64,000 nt of DNA from Buddleja alternifolia (Eukaryota > Streptophyta > Magnoliopsida > Lamiales > Scrophulariaceae). The position numbers and the translations under genes were made by a program. This document shows positions 1 to 11,346 of the stretch, in pieces. Position 1 is the first letter of the stretch; each line of letters starts with the position of its first letter. The notes under the pieces were generated by a model. That model ran no database searches, was not told where the DNA came from, and worked only from the letters and a program-made list of their open reading frames with translations. The stretch spans positions 24,841,953 through 24,905,952 of the forward strand of contig CM033408.1 of the NCBI GenBank assembly GCA_019426215.1. Direction: 5' to 3'.

Positions 1-640
1 TAATTTAACCTTAACTAGCAATGGATCAATGAAACACAAGAGCTAAATGTACATCTAAGTTAAACATTTCATCAAACACTAAGCATGTAATCAAGAAAGT
101 CAAATACTCATTAAAAAATTGGTTAAGAACAACAATCTCACAAATCAAGATACTTAATTCGAATTACAATTGTCTAGTTGAGGTTTTTAGCCTCTAATTG
201 ATATCTTCAAAGCTAAGATCATCCAAAAAGGTGTAAAATACAAAAGGAGTAGAAGACTTGATGAAAAGAAAACCTAAATAGGTTAAAAACCTATTTATAG
301 TGCTAATCATGAGCCCAAATTGCAAAAGTTTGAGCCGAGGCAAGCATTTTAGCTCGTTGTGACGATAGAAAATCAGATTATGTCTCACTCATGTTGCAAC
401 GAGCCTTTTGCTTGCTGCACTTGCTACGTTGCTCGTCCGTTTGATTTGCAACGCTTTGTTGAATGCTCTCAAACTTCTCGACTTCAGTTGGAGCTCTCAA
501 TCTCATCCAATCTTCGTATATTTTCTAGACAAATGCTCCAAATATCCTACAAGATAAAATCAACACTTTGGACGAGTGATTATCGACAAATATTGAATAA
601 AAACATTAGAATTAGACAAGATTCCTAGGCATATAAAACA
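1..640 (-). mobile_element. Probable gypsy-type LTR fragment (truncated by window edge)
   Basis: Read on the minus strand, this stretch has a TATA motif (CTATAAATAGG, about 289-299) followed by a pyrimidine-rich leader. This is the layout of a plant LTR promoter and R region. No coding sequence is convincing; the short ORFs on both strands lack family motifs. The assignment to an Athila-like or other Ty3/gypsy LTR is inference from composition and promoter layout, because no primer-binding site or LTR partner lies inside the window. Confidence 0.4.
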
Positions 641-3000
641 CTTATCAATTTTGTAGGGGTAGGTGATCGCGTAGCTCTAGAGGCAATTGAGGGTGGGAAG
701 ACCAGTGACTTGGAGAAAAGAAGGGTGTAGGTGGATATTGGTTTAGTAAGGTGCAGCCCCAACAATAGTTGGGTAGGTGGGTTAAGATTGCGGTGATTTG
801 AAGAAGATAGGACCTTTTTTAAGATTAGTTACATCTGCACCTTCACGATTGTCGTAATTACGTTTCACCCTCATGTTTTTGAAAATTACCTATATCTCCT
901 GAATTTTACCTTCGTCCAAAATTATCTAAGAAAATATATGAAAAAAATTCATTAGAAGATTTACAAAATATAAAGAAGTTTCTAAAAAATGAAAAAATTA
1001 AATAAATGAATTGTTGTAAAAACTTAAAAAATATCTAAAATGATATAAAAAATATTGAATAATTATTAAATTGTTAAAGAAAAAATCTAAATAGTGTAAA
1101 ACAATAAGGATAAATATTATAAAAATATTTAAAATATCGTAACAAATATAAAAAATAATAATCAAAATTTTAAATTAATTGTAAGAATACTAGAAAATAC
1201 CTAAAAAATATAAAAATATTAAATAAATAAAATTGTTATAAAATCATAAAAAATATTTAAAATGTAAAAAATAAAATATAAACAATTATTAAAAATGTTA
1301 TAAGAATATTAAAATCATGTCTAAAAATTAAAAGAAAACATCGAATAAATGATAGAATTGCTAAAAAAGTATTAAAAAAATATTAAATACAAATAATAAA
1401 TGTGACAAATAAATTAAACAAATGTTGAAATTGTTACACATTCTAATTTAAGTATATGTTGATTTCATTATACACATTAAAAGTTCTCTAAAAATATAAA
1501 AAAATACTAAAAAATGTCCAAAAACTTGAATATATTTTAAATTATTTTAAATTTAAAAGATTTGTACAATAAGTTACTTCAAATATTTTATAAATCTTAA
1601 AAGTATTTTAATCTAAAATTAAAATTTAGGAAAAAAAATATAAGAGAAACGGAAACCCATCAGCCCCCACTCCCCACCAACCTCGCCACGCCCGATTATA
1701 GCATATAAAATACATGGTAGACTTTTAATTTTTGACTTTTTGTGTAGACTTTTAACTCTTATTATGGATGTAGATTCATTTTTTCTTTCTTTCTTCTTAA
1801 AGATTTATGTTGTTCAAAAAGAATCTCACCTTAGCAAGCAAAATTTGTCCCAAGTGTCTTTAATAGAAGTATTTGAAACACATGAATTTCAAATTTATCA
1901 ACGAATTCTTTGAGTTTTTCTTTGCATAATTTAATTTGTTCATTATGAACAGACACTTATATCTGATCAACCTCAATGAGATAGCCCCCGATTGACATAT
2001 TCATTCTTAAAAGAGTTAACCAAAATTGTGATATCTCACTAAAAAAATACACTGAATTAAGCAAAACTTCTAAGCACGACTAGGACGAATCCAGGAATTA
2101 CTTGTTTTTTTTTGGGGGGGGGGGGGGGGTGAGTTGCCGTTAAGTAAATTTTTTGACAAATTAGTACATAAAATTTTATCTTAATTTTAAAAGATAAAAA
2201 AAAAAAAAGAAGTTATGATATGTAAAGAATATTGACTTTCACTAAAATTTATAGTAGTTCTTAAAATATAGAAACTTTAAAAACAATATCGAATTGGTAC
2301 TAGAAGTGTTCGTAGGATTGAATAAGTAAATAGGCATAAATACATATTAAACTCTAATTTGAACCTAATTGCTCATATGAAGACTCACTGTACTTATTGT
2401 ATTATCAAGAGCTTTCGGTGATTGAATAATATTTAATCAGTAGTATTGAAACTTTTTTAATTTCCAATATTTTTCATTCTCCTTCATATCCGTCTCAATT
2501 TATTTGGAGTTAATGATTTTGTCTATTCATTATTAGATGCAAGTAATTGATTAAAAGAAATATTTTATTCATCATAGTCAATGTACAATTAAGTAGACTC
2601 AAGAAAATAACATTAAAAAAAAATAAAAGATAAACCAACAACAAATATCAACTATATTATAATATGACACTTTCTTGAAAAAATATAAAGTAACACCTAT
2701 TAACACTACTATCATCATTTTATGCATATTATTTGTGATAAACTCTAAATAATTTATGGTGATAAACTTTTTCTTGTCTTTATACGAGTTGAGTGCTTGT
2801 ATTGTTAACTTATCAACAATGTTTTCTTTAGTTTTTCTGAAAAGGGTATTATAACTTTATATAATTATTCCTTTTAAACATTTTTTTTTATAAATTTTAA
2901 GATAAGTTCTTATTAATTTTAATAAAAAAGTTGGAAATGTCACAATTTAGCTTTATTTTATTTTGGTAATTGCTTTTTCTTTTTTTTTGGTCATAATTAC
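641..3000. other. AT-rich intergenic stretch, no gene seen
   Basis: Very AT-rich sequence, especially 900-1640, where short A/T runs recur in a loose quasi-tandem pattern. It includes a G homopolymer (about 2114-2129) preceded by a T run. I see no coding sequence, RNA gene or clean element ends. Confidence 0.6.
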
Positions 3001-3009
3001 ATTGGTAAG

Positions 3010-3140
3010 AGCAATTGTAGTCTAAAAAATAATATAAAGCAGGGCCGTTGAGGCCCAATAGTATCGAACCAATGACCTAAGGCAACAAAGAATTCAGAGC
3101 TCACCAACTAGGCTAGAGTGTTATTTACTTAAATCTAACA
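3010..3140 (-). repeat. SINE-like (tRNA-derived) copy
   Basis: On the minus strand there is an RNA polymerase III A-box-like motif (TAGTTGGTGAGC, 3099-3110) and, about 30 bases downstream, a B-box-like motif (GGTTCGATACT, 3060-3070). The spacing fits a tRNA-derived SINE head. It cannot be a functional tRNA because no cloverleaf forms. Ends and target duplication were not resolved. Confidence 0.5.
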
Positions 3141-3333
3141 CCCCCCAAATTATATTTTTGAGAAGGACTATACCAACGAAAACATATATTGTAATAAAAA
3201 TGTAAATTCTAGAGGGGGCCGAGGCTTCCCCACCCCCAACTCCCCTAAGCACGATCCCTGTTGAGCGCAAGAACCAATTAGCTTGTACGGGGATGAGACA
3301 TAGATAAAAGGTGATTCTTTAAACTTGAACGAG

Positions 3334-3738
3334 CACTACAAAAAAAAAAATGATATGCCCATGTCAATATATTATGGTGAAAAGTCTCTTACCATGGTTA
3401 AAACCAATTGACCACGGCTTTGCTACAGTTTTGGCGGTGGTATTTGCAAGTATGGCCAAATATTACCATGGCTTTTCATGATTTTAGTTATGGTCAATAT
3501 TTTGTTCATTGTAAACACCATAACTTTTTAACCATTGTAAGAAAAATATTAGGTTAACATTTCTTCCACCACGGCTAGTTAGAGCTTAAAATTGCTAGCA
3601 TTTTTTTCACCACGGTAACTTTAGTGTGGCTATATGAAACATCTATCACGACAAGTAGCCATGAGCTTAGACCGTATATACCACAATCTTAAGCCATATA
3701 TATATTTTTATTGTTAATACTTCAATTTTCTTGTAGTG
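3334..3738. mobile_element. CACTA-like MITE, 405 bp, TSD GAG
   Basis: Starts CACTACAAAAAA and ends TTCTTGTAGTG, an inverted pair. It is flanked by the 3-bp direct repeat GAG at 3331-3333 and 3739-3741. The interior holds repeated variants of ACCACGG/CCATGG-type motifs and no ORF. CACTACAA termini with a 3-bp duplication are typical of non-autonomous CACTA (En/Spm) derivatives. A relative lies at 46098-46289. Confidence 0.8.
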
Positions 3739-4082
3739 GAGCTAGCTCTAATCAAGTTCATAACGAGTCGAATCTGAATAATTGATATTTTATTTATATA
3801 GTTTTAATCATTTATGCAGTACTACTACTTCTAATCGAATTCGAAATGAGCTTGACAAACTCTATTTTAAAAAAAAAACCAACAGTTCAGTTTGATTTGT
3901 TAGGTTTTAACTAAAACTCCAACTAGTTTTTTAATAATTAATATAGGATCTAGTATAGAAGCAGCTTCTTCGTTTTAAAATTCTACGTACATCTATGCAG
4001 ATAAAGGGAAAATGTCATTAGCCAAAAAATGACTCGTGTTCTAGTTGTTCTTTTCTCCCTTTGTTGCCAGCTTGTAATATCT

Positions 4083-4182
4083 NNNNNNNNNNNNNNNNNN
4101 NNNNNNNNNNNNNNNNNNNNNNNNNNNNNNNNNNNNNNNNNNNNNNNNNNNNNNNNNNNNNNNNNNNNNNNNNNNNNNNNNN
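4083..4182. other. Assembly gap (100 N)
   Basis: Exactly 100 unknown bases, the conventional size for a gap of unknown length. The right edge coincides with the left edge of the duplicated segment starting at 4183, so the gap may reflect repeat-induced assembly failure. Confidence 0.98.
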
Positions 4183-6465
4183 GTAAAAAAAGAACATCTA
4201 AAAAATGAAAACATTTCTTAAACATGACAATATTGCCCTGAGAAGGCGACAAATAAATAGGGAAAATACTAAAAATCCCCTAAAATAGATTTTGTATCCA
4301 AAAATCATCAAAATATTTTTAAATCTAAAAAATCATTGTACAAACTTTTCTTTCCAAAAAACCCCAAAAGTTAGATTAACAAATTTTTGGACTAAATTAC
4401 CATTATCTATGAAGTGAAGAATTGATCAAGGGATCTTTCTTTTGAAATTATTTTATTTCAAATTTTTAAAGATAGGTATAATACGAATTATTTTTCAATA
4501 TAAATTTTTAATAATTTTTATTTTTTATTTATATGGTAATTATCATAATAGTACAACTTAAAAATATTAAAAAAAGTTGAAAATTTTAAGATTAAATCAT
4601 AATAGGACAATTATCAATATAAAAGTTGTAAGTAAATAAATTTCTACATGAAACTACAATTGATTAATTTTATTTAGATGCTTAAGGAAAATTAAGTCCA
4701 TATATTTATCAAACCTAAATGTTGGGGTTTTAGAAGAAATTGGTGGAACGGATTATTGGATTTGAAAAATATTTTTATGAATTTTTGAATAATAAAATTT
4801 AATTTAGGGGGGTTGTAGTAATTTTCCCAAAATAAATATTTAGGCAGGAAAGAATGAGGGTTGCAAACTGCCAACAGTTATGTGTGTTTTCATGGTGTAA
4901 GTGATATTTATAGTTTGAGGGTGCAATGTGCACATAAGATTATTTTGAGGGTGCAAATTGCAAAGTGCTAATTACCCCACTAAGGTTAAAACCTGGGCCT
5001 GACTCCCATCATTGCACCCATATTAACGAATCATTTCTCGCATAGAGATTCCCCTTTCTCTTTTTGGTATAAATAAAATAAAACGCAAAATTGAAAAATA
5101 CGCCTTTGTTAAGACCCCAAGTCTCGACTCCTTGACAATAATGTTATTCTAATATCTGTATGTTCACAGATGACTAAACATGCACCTAAATGCATATAAT
5201 TATCAAAATGATACCTAGTGGATGATTTATTGATTTTCCATCATATATTATTGAAGGCTATAAATACCTTGTGAAAATAAACATGTACATAGACAAAAAA
5301 AAAAGATTTCCATTTTTGAAAACATTTTTCAAATATGTCAAACGGACTTTTATTATCATCAGATTCTCGTGAAGAATCACTATCCTATAATTTCTTACAC
5401 GACAATCTTATTCTACAACTAATAACTTAAACTTTAAATTCGAATGCAAAAGCAACACACACTATCTGTTATCAGGATTTATATGATGATAATTAATTAA
5501 TATACTCTAATTAGTAATTATTTACCTGTGAATATGTAAATGAGTGAATTATAAAATCACGTTAGATATTTTCGTTCAATGAGATGAAAATATACATTCA
5601 ATGTTTTTCTCAATTTTCATTAGAAATTCAATATTATTTTTAAATAGACCATTCTATTTTGAGAAAAAAAAAATTTGTATGAACTGACAATCATACATAA
5701 TTAAACCATTGAGGCTCTGTTGTTTGCCAAAAAATGGTATCTAAAATGGCAGACTTTTGGTAATCTGATTAGCAGAAATCTGATTCCGTTATAGTATTTG
5801 GTTGTCTATAAAAAAAATAAGTAAGGAAATTAGATTTTATTCCTTTTATGTTGGTTCAACATAAATAAAAAGGAATGGAACTAGATTGTACAGAATCAGA
5901 ATCAGAAATCTGATTTGTGATAAATCGTATATTTACGTGTTTAAAACAGGTATAAGAGAACCTAAAAATATCAAATACATACTTTGATCACAGAATTAGT
6001 TCAATGACCAATGAACAAAGGAAGAAGAAGATTGTTGTAACTACAATAACCTACGAAAACTCGCAATCTTATTACGTAGAAGAGAACGAATGGGGGGAGA
6101 GAGAGAGTTCTTCTCCAAGAAAATTGACATCTTCTCATCGAGGGGTGTGAGCCAAGAGGTCCCTAAAGATTATATTAATGATTATCTCGATACATGAATC
6201 ACAATACCTCAATAAAAGTAGGATTATGATTCCATGTTTTTTGGAAGGAGGATTCTCATTTTTGAGGAATAGATGCCCTATTTAAATGAGTACTAAACAA
6301 TGTTATTTGATTTTTGGGAATCAAATGACCTATTTAACTTCCATTACCAGGCAAACAAACGAAGCCTAAGGGAATTGATTATCAAATTTCTCATGAAAAA
6401 TGATTATATCTCATCTTAATAAGTTATATTAAATATGATTTTTTTAACTTCCTGTTAAGTTTAAT
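4183..6465. repeat. Diverged duplicated segment, copy 1
   Basis: Aligns by eye, with many small indels, to 8061-9760. Shared landmarks include an AACATGACAATATTGCCCT block (4221 and about 8103), a CAACAGTTATGTGTG-like block (about 4872 and 8748), and a GATTTATATGATGAT block (about 5468 and 9368). Copy 1 is longer mainly because a 654-bp MITE (5713-6366) is inserted. No protein domain is recognisable. Confidence 0.75.
5713..6366. mobile_element. Tourist/PIF-Harbinger-like MITE, 654 bp
   Basis: Inverted termini GGCTCTGTTGTTTGCC at the left and GGCAAACAAACGAAGCC at the right. Flanking triplets are TGA (left) and TAA (right), compatible with a TAA target duplication with one mutation. The paralogous copy at about 9655-9670 lacks the insert, which gives an empty-site comparison. 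The interior has subterminal AATCTGATT-like motifs and no ORF. Confidence 0.75.
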
Positions 6466-8060
6466 ATGCAGTTTAGAAAATATCCTACCGAGAAAATTTG
6501 TTTCTTCTGGACAATAAGTTCTAACATAAGGCCCCACTGGATGGAACCTTATTTCCCTTTTTTCAATTTTTCATAGATTTTTTCCTAAAACTACATCTGT
6601 TGGAATCTCTTAAAAAATGTTACAAAAAAATGCTATAGTAATTATTCTCTTTAAAAAATGAATAATTCCCTTTCTCTCAAATTTTTCTCAAAAAATCAAA
6701 TTTTTACTATTCATGTTTGACAGTTTACTCAATAACTAAAAGACTTTTTTATTCCACCAATATTGACTTACATATCTTGATTCGAAATGTCACAAGGTGC
6801 GAAATAAGATCCATTTACATATTTTTAGATGTCTTAATCGATAAATTTAACTAAAATATGTCTAAATTTCTTATAAAACAAAAACTCATTCATATTATTT
6901 CTAAGAAAAAAAAAAACTTTTCTTACAAGAAAAAACATTAAAATAACACTTCACACCATCATGATTTTATGACACACAATTGTTGGTGGTTTTCGCCATC
7001 AATATTTTCGGCCAAAAAACAAAAAAAAAATTTGGGAACACGATTTGTCTTATTCTCCAGGGGCAATGTCATCATATAATCAAAACTCTATTTTTAACAG
7101 ATTCTTTTTTACCTATTTCGCCACATACATTTAAATGAGAAATTCATATATCACTCAATTTGAAACGTGCAAAAATCCTTTCTTGGAACTGTGAAATATA
7201 TAGATAAAAGACTGAGTTTTATCTTTGACGGAAGACACAATGAAGATTAAAGCTTCCCGATATACTTGCTAAATTTCGGTTTTGTATGTGATTGTTGGCC
7301 AATCAATGTATTAAATCTAGATATCGGGTTAGTAAATTATGAAAATTTCGATGAAAATTTGGGGATATTAAAAATTTTGGTTTCGATTTTAAAGAAATCA
7401 TGAAAATTTATAGAAATATTTGAAAATTTACAATAAAACTTTGTGTAACTTTAAATATCATAATGTGCATTTTTTACTTATAAATTCAATGTATAATATA
7501 TGCATAATGAATGTCTTAAATAAGATGACTAAAACCTATTTTTGAAAAATATAAATTATAATGGTGTTAAAATAATCATCAATATATAAGAACTTCATTA
7601 AAATAAAATACCACAATTTTAGTAAAAATCATTATTCAAAACATCAAGTTTCTAAGAGGATTTTTATGAGATCTCTTTAAATAATTTTGTGTGCAGACCT
7701 GAATTTTATTAACTTATTGCCTAATATCACTTTCAGATTCGTATTTAAAGCTATTGTTATATGAAAAATTGATCAATTATCTTTTCTTTCAAATGAATGA
7801 TCATTTGACCCAATTAACTATAAAATATTAAAAAATTTCAAAAATTTCGGGTTTCGATGAAAAGGTTTCGATCAAAATTTCGATGGTATTTAGATATTAT
7901 TTTAGATTTCAGGAAACGGGTTTCGATTGAAATTTCAGAGATTCTACAACATTGATCGAAAGTCAATTTCGCTTCTCGACCCCGAACCCAACCCAAATTC
8001 GAATCGATTTTTCGTTCGTGTTTCGGGAAATTTAAGACTGTTCTGATTAATATTACAAAC
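6466..8060. other. Intergenic, possible small TIR relic
   Basis: AT-rich, no gene seen. Between about 7305 and 7952 several TTTCGAT/ATTTCGATG motifs recur and both borders carry CAATG/CATTG, suggesting an old TIR element. I could not find a target duplication. Confidence 0.35.
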
Positions 8061-9760
8061 TATGTAAAAAAAAAGGTACATGTCAAAAATGAAATCTTTC
8101 TTGAACATGACAATATTGCCCTTGAAAAGGCAGAAATAATTAGGTAAAATATTAAAAACCCCTAAATTATTTTATTGTCCGAAAAACTCATGAAATATTT
8201 TTCTATCTCAAAACTCATTCTCCAAACTTTTCTTTAAGTTAGAATTATCTTTTTGGACTAAAACTACCCTTCATTCTTAAGTAAAGAATTGATCAAGATT
8301 TTTTTTCTATGAAATTATTTTAAAAATTTTAAATTGTAAATCTTATACCACGGATTATTTTTTAATATAAATATTTTTATGTAATTTATATTTGATTTTA
8401 ATACGTAATTATCTATCTAAAAATTTTTTTATAACTTTTAAAAAGAAAAAAATCTTAAATCTTAAGATTAAAATCATAATTAGTACAATTATCAATGTAA
8501 AAGTTCTAAATAAATAAATTTCAACATGAACTACAATTAATTAATTTTTAATTTAAAAGGCTAAGGGAGATTAAATCTATAAATTATTAATCGTAAATGT
8601 TGGGATTTTTGGAATGAATGTTAGTGGAATAGGGTTTCGGGTTGAAAAATATTTTTATGAATTTTTTGGATAATAAAATTATTTACGGGGGTTTTAGTAA
8701 TTTTCCCAAATAATGATTAGGCCAGGAAAGAAGAGGGTGCAAACTTCCAACAGTTGTGTGTTTCATGGTGTAAAATGATATTTATGTTTCGAAGGCGCAA
8801 TGTGCACTTAAGATTATTTTGAGGGTGCAAAGTGCAAAGTGCAAAGTACTAATTCCCCATTAAAGGTAAACACCTGGACCCGGCTCCCATAATTGCACCC
8901 ATAATAAAGAATCATTTCTGCCCTTTCTCTTTTGAAAAGATAAAATAAACGCCAAATTGAAAAATATATTCTGGAGTTGAATCGCCTTTAATAAGACCCA
9001 AGTTCGACAATAATATATTGATATCTGAATGTGAACACAAATGACTAAACATGCACTTAAATCCATAATTATCAACATACCATTGGCTGGAATTGATGAT
9101 TTTTATGATTTTTCCACAATATATGATTGAAGAAGATTATAAACACCTTTGTGAAAATAAACATGTAAATATAAAAAATAAAAAAGGTTTCCATTTTTTC
9201 AAAAACATTTTTCAATTATGTCACAGGATTTTATATTGTCATCGGATTCTTGTGAAGAATCGCTATCCTACAATTCCCTTACATAACAATCTTATTCTAC
9301 AATTAATAGTTCAAAATTTTATTTGAGTGCAAAATGAATACTATACACTAGTGCTATCTCGTTATCAGGATTTATATATGATGACAATTAATTAATATAC
9401 TTTTAATCTAGTAATTATTACCTGTCAATATTTAAATGAGTGAATTATAATATCAATGAGTGAATTATATATCACGATAGACATTTATGTTCAATGAGGT
9501 GAAAATATTTTCAATATTTTTCTCAATTTCATTAGAATTTCAATAGTATTTTATATTACACCATTCAATTTTGAGAAAAAACGTATATGCCAGGTGATTA
9601 CTTCTTTCAAGCGGACGCCATAATCGCCTCAGCATGACAACCTTACATAATTAAATCATTAAATTTAAGGGCATTGATTCTCATATTTATCATGAAAGAT
9701 TTGGATTATATCTCGTGTTAAAGTTATATTAAATAAATAGGTTTTTTAACTTCCCGTTAA
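8061..9760. repeat. Diverged duplicated segment, copy 2
   Basis: Partner of 4183-6465 in direct orientation, without the MITE found there. Divergence is high (many substitutions and indels), so the duplication is old or the two are independent copies of one dispersed repeat. A third partial relative is recognisable around 48140-48610. Confidence 0.75.
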
Positions 9761-9818
9761 GTTTTAGTATCTTATACAACTAAATAAGTTTCATGCAAGT
9801 AGGATAGTTTTCCACTAT

Positions 9819-10551
9819 TAGGGATGACAATGGACAGAATCAGATAAGTATTCGCCCTAAACTCGCCCCGATTGGGACAAATTTGGGTACACAATAGGTT
9901 ATAGGACGAATTATTAATATTAAATTTGAGTAGGGGCGGTAGGTAGTGGTTTGGTGCAAACGCCCCGTTAATATTATTGGTCGCCCCGTTAATATTATTC
10001 TAGCAAATAGATTTTATCTAATATCTTCAGCATAAGTAAATTACTTAACATTTTTATTTTTAATTATATTGTATTGGTGAACCAAAAGTGATTAGTGAAA
10101 CTGAAAAGTCTCATAGAGAGACAAAAACCCTAAACAATCTAGTTTTTATTTTATCGTTAAATTGATGAAGAGTTTGGATTGTTTATGACTTTTTTTTTTA
10201 ATTTGATATAGTAGAATTGAAGTACATGCCCGTACCTGTTATTTGGTGTAGTATCATATTGATATGGATGTTAAATTTGAATTTATGTATGTGCTTTGAT
10301 TATTATTTGTGTGGATTTTCGTGATATTTGTCTATGTTGTAAGTTTAATAGTTGTTGGATTATTCGGATTCAAGTCCGGTCATTGCAGGTTGGATGCATT
10401 AATGAATTTTCATAACTCATTTGGTTTTAACGGGTAAAACCCGAACCCATCGGATATTTGGCGGGGCAGGGCGGTTTTCAATAAAGTTAAATGAAGCGGG
10501 TAGTGGGTTTTGCCAAAACAACGCTTCATACCCGCCCCATTGCCATTCTTG
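9819..10551. mobile_element. hAT-like non-autonomous element, 733 bp
   Basis: Left end TAGGGATGACAATGG and right end CCATTGCCATTCTTG form an imperfect inverted repeat of the hAT type. Flanks are TCCACTAT (9811-9818) and TCCACGAT (10552-10559), an 8-bp duplication with one mismatch. Both subterminal regions carry GGGGCGG/CCGCCCC motifs. No transposase coding is present. Confidence 0.62.
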
Positions 10552-10658
10552 TCCACGATACTGCATAAAAGTATACTGGTCTTCACATTAATGGATGAAA
10601 ATAATCTATGATGGATCGTCCTGACAACTAAGATAAAACTCGAGTACTAACTAAGTTA

Positions 10659-11337
10659 GCGAAAATCACATTTATGGTCTCATAACTTTGCCCCATTTAA
10701 ATTTTGATCTCATTTGTTACGGGAATTTCACATCGAGGAATTTTCATGTCGTCACCATATTCAATCTCAACCAAAACTTTTATCCAAATTTTAACGGCAC
10801 AAATCATGTGCTATGTGCGTGCCCCGTTAGACAACAACTTTGGGAGGGAAAATCCATACCTGGGCATTTTGGGTGATAAGTTTAACGGACGCATGCCATT
10901 CAAAGAGGAAAAATAAAAAATGGCGGGGAGATGCTGAGATTTTTCTTTCTTCTCAACATTAGAACTCTCTTTCTTGAAAGGGCCACGAGTCACCTCCAAT
11001 TTGAGAAGGAGAGCTCTAATGTTCAAACGAATGAAAAACCCTAAAATTTCTCCCAAATTTCTGATTTCCCCTCTTTCAATAGCATTTTCCCGCTCAAATT
11101 CATCACCCAAACAGCCCAGGTACAGATATTGCCTTCCAAAGCTGTTGACGAACCGAGCACGCACACACGCAGTACGTGACTTGTGCAGTTAAAATTTGGA
11201 CGGAAGTTTTGGACTTTTGATTAGGTCTAAATGTGAGACGTTTTGAAAGTTATGGAACTCAATCTGAGATTCCCGTAACGAGTTGGGCCAAAATTGAAAA
11301 CGGGTAAAGTTATAAGACGACAAATGTGATTTTCTTG
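10659..11337. mobile_element. Mutator-like long-TIR element, 679 bp, 9-bp TSD
   Basis: A perfect 9-bp direct repeat, ACTAAGTTA, flanks the element (10650-10658 and 11338-11346). The two halves are a long inverted repeat: the left arm (from AAAATCACATTT) matches the reverse complement of the right arm over at least 90 bases, and similarity continues through much of the element. ORFs on both strands here are products of the palindrome. A 9-bp TSD with long TIRs indicates a non-autonomous MULE. Related arms occur at 45741-46556 and 24392-24560. Confidence 0.85.
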
Positions 11338-11346
11338 ACTAAGTTA

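Noticed and set aside
2114..2129. Long G homopolymer as a G-quadruplex or functional site
   Set aside because: A single run directly after a T run, at a position prone to sequencing error; no flanking structure supports function.
3060..3110. Possible tRNA gene on the minus strand
   Set aside because: A-box and B-box motifs are present but no acceptor stem or anticodon arm can be formed; a SINE head fits better.
10811..11192. ORFs on both strands (117 and 72 codons)
   Set aside because: Mirror images produced by the long palindrome of the Mutator-like element; no independent support.
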